Source of the DNA: Thiopontia sp964551545
GTDB taxonomy: Bacteria; Pseudomonadota; Gammaproteobacteria; GCF-002020875
DNA length: 64,000 nt
NCBI GenBank assembly: GCA_964551545.1
Contig: CAZKCT010000004.1
Span: 1 to 64,000, forward strand
Reading direction: 5' to 3'
Program-made: the position numbers and the translations under genes
In this document: one piece after another, positions 34,100 to 42,503 of the stretch
Layout of the letters: each line of letters starts with the position of its first letter
How positions within the stretch are numbered: position 1 is the first letter of the stretch
The notes under the pieces: model-generated
What the model saw: only the letters and a program-made list of their open reading frames with translations
What the model was told of the DNA's origin: nothing
Databases searched by the model: none

Positions 34100-34950
34100 T
34101 GGAGGTGGTGGAGCAGATTGAGCCGCTGCGGGCGCTGCTCGGAGGCTTTCGCCAGCATGGGGAGCGGATTGCCTTTGTGCCGACCATGGGAAACCTGCAT
34201 CAAGGCCATCTTGAGCTGGTGCGTCAGGCGCGGCAGCGAGCAGATCGAGTGGTGGCCTCTATCTATGTCAATCCAACCCAGTTTGGTGAAGGGGAAGATC
34301 TTGACGCTTATCCCCGTACACTCAAACGAGACGCGGATTTATTGACAGCAGAGGGGTGTGATCTGCTCTTTACTCCCAATGATCAGATCATGTATGGCAG
34401 TGCCGATCGTGCGATGCTGGCCCGGATTGAGGTGCCTGGAATCTCGGATCAACTGTGCGGTGCCTCTCGTCCGGGACACTTTGCTGGAGTCGCCACAGTG
34501 GTGGCAAAGCTATTCAATATCGTGCAGCCCGATTTAGCGCTATTTGGAGAGAAAGATTTTCAGCAGCTGCTGGTGATTCGAAGGCTGGTGGAGGCGCTCA
34601 ATTTTCCGCTGGAGATTGTCGGAGTGTCGACGATGCGAGAGGAAGATGGGTTGGCGATGAGCTCCAGAAATGGCTACTTGAGTCCTAATGAGCGATCAAT
34701 TGCACCTGCGTTGAATCGTCTGTTACAGGCAATGTGTCGACAATTGTTGGGTGGGCGAACCGATTACGCCACCTTGGAAGCAGAGGGTGAGGCGCAGTTG
34801 AGGGCCGCCGGTTTTGAATCTGATTACCTCTCGATTCGGCAGCAGGATCTCAAAATTCCGTTAGAAGGGGCAAAAAAACTGGTGATTTTGGCGGCTGCAC
34901 GGCTTGGAACGACACGATTAATTGATAATTGTCCACTGGATCTGGGATAA
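34099..34950 (+). CDS. panC: pantothenate synthetase
   Basis: A 283-residue ATP-dependent ligase of pantoate and beta-alanine. Motifs of the cytidylyltransferase fold are visible: VPTMGNLHQGHLELV, NPTQFGEGEDLDAYP, FGEKDFQQL and MSSRNGYL. The start overlaps the panB stop by one base. The gene is of standard length. Confidence 0.97.
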   Translation: MEVVEQIEPLRALLGGFRQHGERIAFVPTMGNLHQGHLELVRQARQRADRVVASIYVNPTQFGEGEDLDAYPRTLKRDADLLTAEGCDLLFTPNDQIMYGSADRAMLARIEVPGISDQLCGASRPGHFAGVATVVAKLFNIVQPDLALFGEKDFQQLLVIRRLVEALNFPLEIVGVSTMREEDGLAMSSRNGYLSPNERSIAPALNRLLQAMCRQLLGGRTDYATLEAEGEAQLRAAGFESDYLSIRQQDLKIPLEGAKKLVILAAARLGTTRLIDNCPLDLG

Positions 34951-34958
34951 TAGGAATC

Positions 34959-35339
34959 ATGCAAGTAACGATGTTGAAGACCAAATTGCACCGTGCCACG
35001 GTCACCCACTCCGAGCTGGAGTATGAGGGGTCGTGCGCGATTGATGGCGTGCTACTGGATGCCTCAGGGATTCGGGAGTATGAGCAGATTCATATCTATA
35101 ATGTCGACAATGGCGAGCGTTTCGTCACCTACGCAATTCGTGCCGAAGATCGTTCTGGTGTTATTTCCGTGAATGGTGCGGCGGCTCACAAAGCGGATCC
35201 AGGTGATATCATTATTATCTGCGCCTATGGAGCAATGGAGCAGGCAGAGGCGGACCAGTTCAAGCCACGTCTGATCTATATGGCCGAGGACAACACCATC
35301 AAGCGTACCGCCAATACCATTCCTGTACAGGCAGCCTGA
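34959..35339 (+). CDS. panD: aspartate 1-decarboxylase proenzyme
   Basis: A 126-residue proenzyme that makes beta-alanine and self-cleaves at Gly24-Ser25 (YEGSCAID) to form its pyruvoyl cofactor. I chose ATG 34959 (MQVTMLKTKLHR), which aligns with the E. coli start and has AGGA upstream. The longer frame from 34929 overlaps the end of panC and is unlikely. It is the last gene of the pcnB-panD run. Confidence 0.95.
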   Translation: MQVTMLKTKLHRATVTHSELEYEGSCAIDGVLLDASGIREYEQIHIYNVDNGERFVTYAIRAEDRSGVISVNGAAAHKADPGDIIIICAYGAMEQAEADQFKPRLIYMAEDNTIKRTANTIPVQAA

Positions 35340-35370
35340 CCCCGACTCGCTGCACAGCCCTTAATCAAGC

Positions 35371-35408
35371 AAAAAGCCCGCTCTTCGTATGAGGAGCGGG
35401 CTTTTTTG
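35371..35408 (+). terminator. bidirectional terminator after panD
   Basis: Thirteen-bp stem (35371-35383 with 35394-35406) and a ten-base loop. A-rich and T-rich sides let it work for panD and for the convergent rhodanese gene. Confidence 0.88.
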
Positions 35409-35425
35409 TGCAGGCCATGACCCGT

Positions 35426-35719
35426 CTAACAGCTCATATAATTACGGAATGAACCGAGATCGTGTACGTTCTCAAAGCCCATTGCCTCAAGATAGGTTTT
35501 TGCCATGCGGGTACGGGTCCCGGTGACACAATAGAGGATGATCGGGCGCCTTTTTTCGAGCAGGTCATTGGCAACATGAATGGTCTGCAGAGGGACATTG
35601 ACGGCATTAGGGAGTGAGCCCTGTGCGTACTCCATTGGGCTGCGAACGTCGACCAGCTGCCCGTTTTCCTCTTTCAGTAGCCGCTGCGCGTCTTCACAAC
35701 TGATGTTTTGTGGAAACAT
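35426..35719 (-). CDS. single-domain rhodanese-like sulfurtransferase
   Basis: A 97-residue rhodanese domain. The catalytic loop YCVTGTRTR carries C64; VDVRSPMEYAQGSLPNAVNVP is the preceding CH2A-type region. The family moves sulfane sulfur between thiols. No signal peptide is evident, so it should be cytoplasmic. It is convergent with panD. A link with the sulfur oxidation genes nearby is possible but not shown. Confidence 0.92.
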   Translation of the reverse strand: MFPQNISCEDAQRLLKEENGQLVDVRSPMEYAQGSLPNAVNVPLQTIHVANDLLEKRRPIILYCVTGTRTRMAKTYLEAMGFENVHDLGSFRNYMSC

Positions 35720-35858
35720 ACCAAATTAATCCTTTACTTTCTGAGTCTTTACTCGATTCGACTGAGGGTCGAGTTGGTGTCGTAGCACCAGAGCGGAGTG
35801 GTTCTATCAATCAAAATTATGGCGTGATTCTACCATATTCAACGGATTTATTCAATGC

Positions 35859-35957
35859 TTATCTTGAATGGTTTTTGGTCGATTTTCGACCTCGGCGTAG
35901 CGCAATGATGATGCCGACTGCAAATAGCAGCGCAAGCAGGATGAATAGTTTTCCCAT
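35859..35957 (-). CDS. tiny single-helix membrane protein (possible)
   Basis: A 32-residue frame: MGKLFILLALLFAV begins one hydrophobic helix, followed by a basic tail rich in Arg and Lys. It starts 28 bases after the DUF3301-type gene on the same strand. The ribosome-binding site is weak (GAGAG). The helix-plus-basic-tail composition is protein-like, but at this length it could be chance. Confidence 0.42.
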   Translation of the reverse strand: MGKLFILLALLFAVGIIIALRRGRKSTKNHSR

Positions 35958-35985
35958 CGCAGACTCTCTGGTTTTAAGTTTTGGT

Positions 35986-36357
35986 TTATTGGGTGATCGT
36001 GGTCGTTGGGATGGCAACTTTCTCGACCGGTCCCTCGTCTTGTTGTTCGGGTGGATCAATGTGCACCAGCTCGGAGTAGGGTCCAAGCATGGCGACCGAC
36101 CCTTGATGGCGCTCGTCGCCATGATAGCTGTAATCGAACCGGTAGCTGCGGTGGAACTGCAGTCGTCCTCGGGGGTTTCTGCGCAGTCCGATCTTCTGCA
36201 GTGAAACGGTCTGATCGAGAAGCTGGGCACCAAAATTCTTGCAGGTAAGATTACAGACAGTAATGGCGCGCTCGCGGGCCTTCATCGAGTCGTACCAGAA
36301 GAGGGCGATACCCACCGGGGTGCCAATCATCAACAGAGTCTCGATCAGTTCGCGCAT
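35986..36357 (-). CDS. DUF3301-type membrane-anchored protein
   Basis: A 123-residue protein with one N-terminal helix (about residues 3-20), then WYDSMKARERA, LLDQTVSLQKIGLRR and YRFDYSYHGDERHQG. I recognise this as the pattern of the DUF3301 family, of unknown function, common in gammaproteobacteria. ATG 36357 (MRELIETLLM) is preferred; ATG 36381 adds eight residues. It is divergent from the sigma factor gene. Confidence 0.75.
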   Translation of the reverse strand: MRELIETLLMIGTPVGIALFWYDSMKARERAITVCNLTCKNFGAQLLDQTVSLQKIGLRRNPRGRLQFHRSYRFDYSYHGDERHQGSVAMLGPYSELVHIDPPEQQDEGPVEKVAIPTTTITQ

Positions 36358-36485
36358 AGCGGGCCACTCTAACAGATTCAAAGGGGGTGAACCATTTTCT
36401 GGTATGGTGTTTCCTGATGATTGAGAAGGAATAAAGCATCGTTGTGCGGATCAGTATGAGGGAGTGAGAGGATGAGGGGAGATGT

Positions 36486-37064
36486 GTGAAAATTGTTGAG
36501 CTGTTTACAAAAAATCGAGAGCTGAAAGAGCGAATTGTTGGCTCAAGGGAGCGACTGTTTCGTCTGGCCTACTCATGGTGTCATGATCGTCATCATGCAG
36601 ATGACCTCTGTCAGGAGACGGTGATTACTGCACTGGAGAAGGTGGATCAGCTCAAGTCAGAGGATGCACTGGATGCCTGGATGTTTCGCATCATGCAGAA
36701 CGCCTACCGAAAGCATTTTCGCAAGATGCGTCCCCAGGTCGATGTGGAGTCGCTCGAGGCTCATATGGAGAAAGAGGATCCTGCAGAGCGCGATATTGAG
36801 CGCGCAGAAGAGATTCTTCAGGTGCGTAGTGGTCTTGCTCAGCTCAAGGAGGGGCAGCGGATGATTATCACCTTGGTCGACATTGAAGGGGTTAGTTACA
36901 AGGAGGCGGCAGAGATTCTAGAGATTCCTATTGGCACCGTGATGAGTCGGCTGGCAAGAGCACGAACAGCGCTGAGCCAATATATTGATCGGCGCGAAGC
37001 AAATCGTGAGACAGGGCGGGCGACGAAGGATGATCGCAGAGCCCATCTTAAAGTGATGAAGTAA
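36486..37064 (+). CDS. ECF-type RNA polymerase sigma factor
   Basis: A 192-residue sigma-70 family protein with only regions 2 and 4. Region 2 shows DDLCQETVITALEK and the AWMFRIMQNAYRKHFRK segment; region 4 shows GVSYKEAAEILEIPIGTVMSRLARAR. GTG start. It lies ten bases before a predicted membrane anti-sigma factor, the standard pairing. With the downstream DsrE-like proteins and sox genes, its regulon may be sulfur metabolism; this is inference, and I could not identify its target promoters. Confidence 0.93.
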   Translation: MKIVELFTKNRELKERIVGSRERLFRLAYSWCHDRHHADDLCQETVITALEKVDQLKSEDALDAWMFRIMQNAYRKHFRKMRPQVDVESLEAHMEKEDPAERDIERAEEILQVRSGLAQLKEGQRMIITLVDIEGVSYKEAAEILEIPIGTVMSRLARARTALSQYIDRREANRETGRATKDDRRAHLKVMK

Positions 37065-37074
37065 CAGGATGTAA

Positions 37075-37827
37075 ATGATGAAGCCATACGAAATTTCAGA
37101 TGAGATCCTCAACGCCTTTATTGATGGCGAGATTGAGTCAGAAGAGAAGATTGAAATCTTGCGGCAGCTGGGTGGAAACCCGGAACTGACGCAACGAGCC
37201 TGTGAGCTGGTGCGAACCAAGGAGTTGGTCCGGGCCGCATACAAGTCTGCGCTCCCTGACCCAGTGGCTCAGGCTGCTCAACCACGACGTGCCTCCATGG
37301 GAGGAAAAAAGTGGGGCGCACTTGCCGCCTCCCTGCTTGTCGCTGTGGTTCTGTTAGGTGGAATGCAGAATACATCGCAGCAGACGACTGATCTGACTCA
37401 GATGGAGAGGATGGGAGATGGGTTTTCTCCCGTTGCATTTCAACAGGCGGAGCAGGCGGCAGCTCTGAGAATCGTATTTCATCTGACCTCCTCGGATCCA
37501 CTGCGGATGGGGAAACTATTGGATGATGTCTCTTCACTGCTGGAGCAGACCCGTAACCTGGAGCAGCGCTCTGTGGTTGAGGTGATTGCCAACGGAGAGG
37601 GTCTCGGGATGTTCCGTTCAGATGTCAGTGGATTTGGTGAACAGATTCACGAGATGCGCGTGGAAAATCCCAATTTGCGATTTGTGGCCTGCCAGCGAAC
37701 GATTGATCAGTTGGAGTCTGAAGGGGTGGGTGAAATTCATCTGTTGCCGGATGTGGTCCGGGCAGGCTCTGGAATTTCACGCGTGATTCAGCGCCAGCAG
37801 CAGGGGTGGTCCTACATCCAGATCTGA
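37075..37827 (+). CDS. transmembrane anti-sigma factor fused to a DsrE-like domain
   Basis: A 250-residue protein. Residues 5-55 look like an anti-sigma domain (ISDEILNAFIDGEIE), residues 79-97 form one transmembrane helix, and residues 130-250 match a DsrE-like fold (IVFHLTSSDPLRMGKLLDDV, then VVEVIANGEGLGMF, FVACQRTI and the ending GWSYIQI). C206 sits where DsrE-type proteins often carry their functional cysteine. The topology puts the DsrE part in the periplasm. I infer that it senses sulfur species or thiol state there and releases the sigma factor. The two-ATG start is ambiguous (37075 or 37078). Confidence 0.82.
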   Translation: MMKPYEISDEILNAFIDGEIESEEKIEILRQLGGNPELTQRACELVRTKELVRAAYKSALPDPVAQAAQPRRASMGGKKWGALAASLLVAVVLLGGMQNTSQQTTDLTQMERMGDGFSPVAFQQAEQAAALRIVFHLTSSDPLRMGKLLDDVSSLLEQTRNLEQRSVVEVIANGEGLGMFRSDVSGFGEQIHEMRVENPNLRFVACQRTIDQLESEGVGEIHLLPDVVRAGSGISRVIQRQQQGWSYIQI

Positions 37828-37831
37828 GCAG

Positions 37832-38284
37832 ATGCGGCTTCTCCTGTTCTTGTTGGCACTACTTGCTTCACCGCTGGAGTGGGCAGATGCTAGAGAGCAA
37901 CCGGATGTGCTGGTGGCATACCACCTCAGTACGGCGGATGAGCATCGGCAGCAGATTGCGTTACTCAATATAAAGAACCACCTTGAGGACCTGTATGAGC
38001 AGGGGAGGAGCTTCTCCATTAAGGTGGTACTGGATGGTGGTGGGGTTGCCTTATTGGTGCGTGCACAGCAGCAACTACGGATACAGCAGCAGCTGAAACG
38101 GCTGCGCTCGCAGGGGATCGACTTTCTGGTCGAGCGCCAGTCGCTACAAGAGGCGGATGCTGACTGGGGTGGATGGGAAGAGGCGTTGCGACTGGTAGAA
38201 GGAGAGCTGGTTGAGAGTAGCATTCTGGCGCTGGTGGCGTTGCAGCAACAGGGATATTCCTATATCCCTTATCCGGTCAAATAA
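37832..38284 (+). CDS. exported DsrE-like protein lacking cysteine
   Basis: A 150-residue protein with a signal peptide (about residues 1-20) and a DsrE-like domain: VLVAYHLSTADEHRQQIALL, KVVLDGGGVALL and a GYSYIPYP ending. It resembles the C-terminal domain of the preceding anti-sigma protein, from which it is separated by four bases. It contains no cysteine; the position equivalent to C206 appears to be glutamate (FLVERQSL). It may bind the anti-sigma DsrE domain as a dimer partner, in the way DsrF pairs with DsrE. Function unproven. Confidence 0.75.
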   Translation: MRLLLFLLALLASPLEWADAREQPDVLVAYHLSTADEHRQQIALLNIKNHLEDLYEQGRSFSIKVVLDGGGVALLVRAQQQLRIQQQLKRLRSQGIDFLVERQSLQEADADWGGWEEALRLVEGELVESSILALVALQQQGYSYIPYPVK

Positions 38285-38408
38285 AAAGCCCCAATCGGGT
38301 GGAATAACCCAGTATGGTTGTGGGTCATAGTTTGAGTGATGTAGAATCGAGGGCCCCATCCGGGAATGGATGAAAGGGATTTTCAAACAGAAACACAGGA
38401 AGGAAAAG

Positions 38409-38726
38409 ATGAAAAAGAATTTGATGGTATTGGGTACTGTCGCGACAACGCTTTTTTCTGCAAATGTTTTTGCAGATGCGGCTGCGGACTACATGGGGGC
38501 ATGCAATAGCTGCCACTTTAGTGCAGTTGCTCCTGCTTTGGGTGCCCCAGGTCTTGGTGACAAAGCGGCCTGGGCACCACGTATTGCCAAAGGGATGGAT
38601 GCCCTTTATAACACCGCGATCAACGGTTCTACAGTGAATCCAGTGATGATGCCTCGTGGTGGGTCCGCTTTGAGTGATGATGCACTGAAGGCCGTGGTGG
38701 ACTATATGGTCAACCAGTCCAAGTAA
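38409..38726 (+). CDS. monohaem cytochrome c5-like protein
   Basis: A 105-residue periplasmic cytochrome with a signal peptide (to about residue 22), one CNSCH haem site and a distal methionine in VMMPRGG. AGGAAAAG precedes ATG 38409; the longer frame from 38370 lacks support. It lies between the DsrE-type locus and soxB and is a natural electron acceptor for SoxXA or FccAB, though the partner is not shown. Confidence 0.9.
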   Translation: MKKNLMVLGTVATTLFSANVFADAAADYMGACNSCHFSAVAPALGAPGLGDKAAWAPRIAKGMDALYNTAINGSTVNPVMMPRGGSALSDDALKAVVDYMVNQSK

Positions 38727-38750
38727 GATCAGAAGAGCTGCATAGACCAT

Positions 38751-38780
38751 CAGCCCGGCAGAGAGGCCTCTGCCGGGCTG
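38751..38780 (+). terminator. strong hairpin after the cytochrome c gene
   Basis: Perfect 13-bp GC-rich stem with a four-base loop, 24 bases after the stop. It is followed by an A-rich rather than T-rich run, so it is atypical as an intrinsic terminator and may partly terminate or protect the 3' end. Confidence 0.6.
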
Positions 38781-38862
38781 AATAAAAAAATAGAAAAATA
38801 ATCAACGATAAAGGGACCGTAGCGAAGATTGCGGCCTAGGAAATCAAAGGAGAGTTGTGACA

Positions 38863-40650
38863 ATGTCACTGAATCGACGTGAATTTATCCGTCTGATGGG
38901 GATGGCTGGTGCAGCGGGGCTGGTCCCTACGGCAGCACTGGCAGATCGAAACCCCGCAGAAGCGCTCTATCGGCGTCCGATGAAAGGGAATGTGCGTATT
39001 CTGCACATCACGGATACTCACGCACAGCTGCTCCCGATCCATTTTCGTGAACCCAATGTCAATCTGGGATTCGGCTATGGCTATGGCAAGGCGCCTCACG
39101 TTGTAGGAAAGCGCTTTCTGGATCACTTCGGGGTCCCGGCCAACAGCCACCAGAGCCACGCATTTACCTATCTTGATTTTGATGAGGCAGCGCGCCGCTA
39201 CGGTAAGGTCGGTGGGTTTGCCCACATGAAGACGTTGGTTGACAGCCTGCGTAGTGAGGCGGGGGATGGCAATAGTCTATTGCTGGACGGTGGAGATACC
39301 TGGCAAGGTAGCGGAACCTCTTACAAAACTCGTGGCATGGATATGGTGAAGGCCTGTAATGAGCTGGGCGTCGATGTGATGACTGGCCACTGGGAATACA
39401 CCTACCTCGATCACGAAGTACTGAAAAATGTGAATGCCTTCAATGGCGATTTTGTGGCGCAGAACGTGCGGGTCCGGGATGAGTCACTGTTTGATTACAA
39501 CTACGCCGATTTTGATGGCTTTGATGAGGATAGCGGTCACGCCTTCAAACCTTACGTGATGAAAGAGGTGGGGGGCGCGCGCATTGCGGTGATTGGGCAG
39601 GCCTTCCCTTATACCCCGATCGCCAACCCGGGCCGCTTCATGCCGGACTGGACCTTCGGGATCAGTGACGACACCATGCAAGAGCTGGTCGATGAGGTGC
39701 GTGAGAATGAGCGCCCTGATGCGGTGATCGTGCTCTCCCATAACGGCATGGATGTTGACCTGAAGATGGCCTCCGTGGTCTCTGGGATTGATGCGATTTT
39801 TGGCGGCCATACCCATGACGGGATGCCGGCCCCAACGTTGGTGAAGAATGCGGGCGGCAAGACCCTGGTGACCAATGCTGGCTCCAACGGCAAGTTCGTC
39901 GGGGTGATGGATTTTGTCATCCGTAATGGCAAGGTGCAGGATTTTGAGTACTCGCTGCTGCCAGTCTTCTCAAACCTGCTGGAGGCAGATGCGGGAATGA
40001 ATCGCCTGATTGAGGAAGTTCGCCAACCGTATGGTGACTGGCTCAATGAGGAGTTGGCGGTCGCTGATCAGTTGCTCTACCGTCGCGGAAACTTCAACGG
40101 CACCTTTGACCAGATTATCTGCGACTCTCTGAACACCCATTATGATTCCCAGATCTCTCTCTCTCCCGGCTTCCGCTGGGGAACCACAGTGATGGAGGGG
40201 CAGAAGATCACCATGGATAATGTCCTGGACCAGACCTGTATCACCTATCCAGAGACCTATAGCCGAGAGATGCGTGGTGCCGATATCAAGAATATTCTTG
40301 AGGATGTCTCTGATAATCTCTTTAATGCGGACCCTTACTACCAGCAGGGTGGAGACATGGTCCGTGTTGGTGGGCTGGATTACGTCTGTGATCCGATGGC
40401 ATCGATGGGAAATCGGGTGAGTGAGATGACACTCGACAATGGAGAGAAGGTTGAGGCCAGCAAGATGTACAAAGTCTCTGGCTGGGCGACCGTTGGATCG
40501 AAGTCTCCAGGCCCTGCAATCTGGGATGTTGTGGCCGGTTATCTGCGAGACCAGAAGGTGGCCTCCGTGAAGAAACTCAATGTTCCAGCGCTCAAAGGAG
40601 CAAAAGGAAATCCGGGGATTAACAATTACCCGGGGAATCTGGTAAGTTAG
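38863..40650 (+). CDS. soxB: SoxB, sulfate thiohydrolase
   Basis: A 595-residue dimanganese enzyme that hydrolyses the terminal sulfone from SoxY-bound thiosulfonate in the periplasm. A Tat signal is visible (NRREFIRLMG, residues 4-13). Metal-site motifs of the 5'-nucleotidase-like fold are present: HITDTHAQLLP (D51, H53), DGGDTWQGS, HWEYTY, VLSHNGMD and GGHTHDG. ATG 38863 has AAGGAG eight bases upstream; GTG 38857 is too close. It opens the sox cluster and is followed after 79 bases by soxK. Confidence 0.97.
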   Translation: MSLNRREFIRLMGMAGAAGLVPTAALADRNPAEALYRRPMKGNVRILHITDTHAQLLPIHFREPNVNLGFGYGYGKAPHVVGKRFLDHFGVPANSHQSHAFTYLDFDEAARRYGKVGGFAHMKTLVDSLRSEAGDGNSLLLDGGDTWQGSGTSYKTRGMDMVKACNELGVDVMTGHWEYTYLDHEVLKNVNAFNGDFVAQNVRVRDESLFDYNYADFDGFDEDSGHAFKPYVMKEVGGARIAVIGQAFPYTPIANPGRFMPDWTFGISDDTMQELVDEVRENERPDAVIVLSHNGMDVDLKMASVVSGIDAIFGGHTHDGMPAPTLVKNAGGKTLVTNAGSNGKFVGVMDFVIRNGKVQDFEYSLLPVFSNLLEADAGMNRLIEEVRQPYGDWLNEELAVADQLLYRRGNFNGTFDQIICDSLNTHYDSQISLSPGFRWGTTVMEGQKITMDNVLDQTCITYPETYSREMRGADIKNILEDVSDNLFNADPYYQQGGDMVRVGGLDYVCDPMASMGNRVSEMTLDNGEKVEASKMYKVSGWATVGSKSPGPAIWDVVAGYLRDQKVASVKKLNVPALKGAKGNPGINNYPGNLVS

Positions 40651-40729
40651 TACTGATAATAAAAAAAGGTAGAGAAGATCTGGAAAACAGACGCCTGCCA
40701 AAATAATCACCAACAAAGGAGAAAATAGA

Positions 40730-41542
40730 GTGACGAAACCACACCAAGCCTTGTCGGGGGTCTGTCTGACACTCTCCCTGATGGCGGCCTCCGTCTCTGC
40801 GGTGGCCTCTGGACCGGGAAAGATTGAGCAGCAGAAAATGGAAGGGGCAATCGCTGCAGCCAAGGCTGCAATCAAGGGAGCTAAAAGTGTTGGCTTCGAG
40901 TGGCGAGACTCCGGAAAAATTCTGAAGCAGGCTGAGGTTGCAATGGCAGAGGGGAATGTCGACAAGGCACTCTCATTGGCGGCTAAGGCGCAATTTCAGG
41001 GGGAAGCGGGACAGGCCCAAGCGGTCTCTCAGGCCAATGCCAGCCCCCGTTTTGAGACCATCATTCGCAACATCCACATCTATGAGCAAGAGATGGCAAT
41101 GGCCAAATCGGCACAGAAGGTGGCAGCGGATGCGGGATTTGAGTGGCGAGACCTGGGGAAGGTGATCAAGAAGGCTGAGAAAGCTGCAGCCAAAGGTCAG
41201 CTGCCAAAGGCGATCAAGTTGGCCAAGAAAGCACACTTCCAGGGTGAGGCAGGACAGGCCCAAGCGATTAACCAGGCCAGTGCAGCCCCTCGGTTTGATG
41301 CGATTATCGAGAAGATGAACGCATTTGATCAAGAGATTGCTGCTGCTGAGCAGGCTCGTAAAGGGGCGGCCAAGGTTGGTTTTGAGTGGCGTGACACCGG
41401 GAAGATGATCAAAAAGGCTCGGACGGCAGCGAATAGCAGCCACTACGACAAGGCGATCAAACTGGCCAAGAAGGCTCGCTTCCAGGGGGAGGCCGGACAG
41501 CAGCAGGCCAAAGGTCAGGCCAGTGCCGGTCCACGGTTTTAA
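40730..41542 (+). CDS. soxK: three-repeat SoxK-like SoxAX-binding protein
   Basis: A 270-residue exported protein (signal peptide to about residue 26) made of three tandem copies of an 81-residue unit. Each copy has a GFEWRD box (55-60, 136-141, 217-222) and ends with a FQGEAGQ box and PRF (106-108, 187-189, 268-270). SoxK/SAXB proteins that stabilise SoxXA are usually a single unit of about 90-100 residues, so triplication is unusual. No cysteine or haem site is present in the mature part. GTG start with AAAGGAG eight bases upstream; it precedes soxX. Confidence 0.82.
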   Translation: MTKPHQALSGVCLTLSLMAASVSAVASGPGKIEQQKMEGAIAAAKAAIKGAKSVGFEWRDSGKILKQAEVAMAEGNVDKALSLAAKAQFQGEAGQAQAVSQANASPRFETIIRNIHIYEQEMAMAKSAQKVAADAGFEWRDLGKVIKKAEKAAAKGQLPKAIKLAKKAHFQGEAGQAQAINQASAAPRFDAIIEKMNAFDQEIAAAEQARKGAAKVGFEWRDTGKMIKKARTAANSSHYDKAIKLAKKARFQGEAGQQQAKGQASAGPRF

Positions 41543-41590
41543 TTTCAGAATTCTAATAACAAGCGAAAAGCAGACAAAGGAGAAATGGAT

Positions 41591-41953
41591 ATGAAGCTGA
41601 TCAAACAAGCAATGGTCGGGGCAGTGATGACAGCCCTGTTGGTACCTGTTACCGCCTCTGCGGATGGCCATGGTGCAGACAAGGTAATTGAGGAGGGCAA
41701 GGCCATTGCCTTCAATAAAAAGAAGGGAAACTGCCTGGCATGCCACCGCATTGAGGGCGGCAAGATGGCAGGTGATATTGCACCGCCCATCCTGATGATG
41801 AAGATGCGTTATCCCAATAAGGCAGACCTGCGTGCGCAGATTTGGGATGCGACGGCAGTCAACCCTGATACGGTGATGCCTCCATTTGGGCGTCACAAAG
41901 TGATGAGCGAATCAGAGATCGACAAGGTGACTGAATTTATTTACAGTCTGTAG
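41591..41953 (+). CDS. soxX: SoxX, monohaem cytochrome c
   Basis: A 120-residue subunit of SoxXA, which oxidatively couples thiosulfate to SoxY. A signal peptide (to about residue 24) is followed by the haem site C48-LA-C51-H52 and a distal methionine in TVMPPFG. ATG 41591 is used because AGGAG is eight bases upstream; ATG 41585 would leave only two. Confidence 0.95.
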   Translation: MKLIKQAMVGAVMTALLVPVTASADGHGADKVIEEGKAIAFNKKKGNCLACHRIEGGKMAGDIAPPILMMKMRYPNKADLRAQIWDATAVNPDTVMPPFGRHKVMSESEIDKVTEFIYSL

Positions 41954-42007
41954 TTCTTGCGGTAGACAAACCTAAAGAAAATATTATTTCAAAGAAGGAG
42001 AGCGATA

Positions 42008-42451
42008 GTGAAAAGACGGCTATTTATGAAGGGAACTCTTGCGGGTAGTGCAGTCACTGCAGCCCTGGGAGCGGGTCTGTTGGCACCTCGTGCAGTATTG
42101 GCAGCGTGGCCAAAGGCTGTCATGGAGTCCGATAACTTTGGGGACACTGGCATGGCCAGCGGCTCTGTAAAGATCAAGGCCCCTGAGATTGCAGAGAATG
42201 GTGCGGTTGTACCAGTTACTGTAGATGCAACAGGCGTAGACGGCATTGTTGAGAGCATCAGCATTGTAGCGGCAGCGAATGGTCGTCCTCTGGCGGCAAC
42301 CTACAACATGGGTGAAGGCGCAGTTCCATTCGTCTCTACTCGACTGAAAATGGGTAAGACTGGTGATGTCTATGGTGTAGTGAAGACTGCATCTGGCCTG
42401 CTGAATGCAAAGTCTCAGGTTAAGGTCACCATCGGTGGTTGTGGCGGTTAG
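42008..42451 (+). CDS. soxY: SoxY, sulfur carrier subunit
   Basis: A 147-residue carrier whose C-terminal swinging arm ends in IGGCGG, with the substrate-binding C145. A twin-arginine signal (KRRLFMKGT) is visible at the N-terminus. GTG start, seven bases after AAGGAG. SoxY works as a dimer with SoxZ, next in the operon. Confidence 0.97.
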   Translation: MKRRLFMKGTLAGSAVTAALGAGLLAPRAVLAAWPKAVMESDNFGDTGMASGSVKIKAPEIAENGAVVPVTVDATGVDGIVESISIVAAANGRPLAATYNMGEGAVPFVSTRLKMGKTGDVYGVVKTASGLLNAKSQVKVTIGGCGG

Positions 42452-42503
42452 TCCCGTTACTGAACGTTAATACCCCATTACAAAGAATAGAGAGGAAAAG
42501 AAA

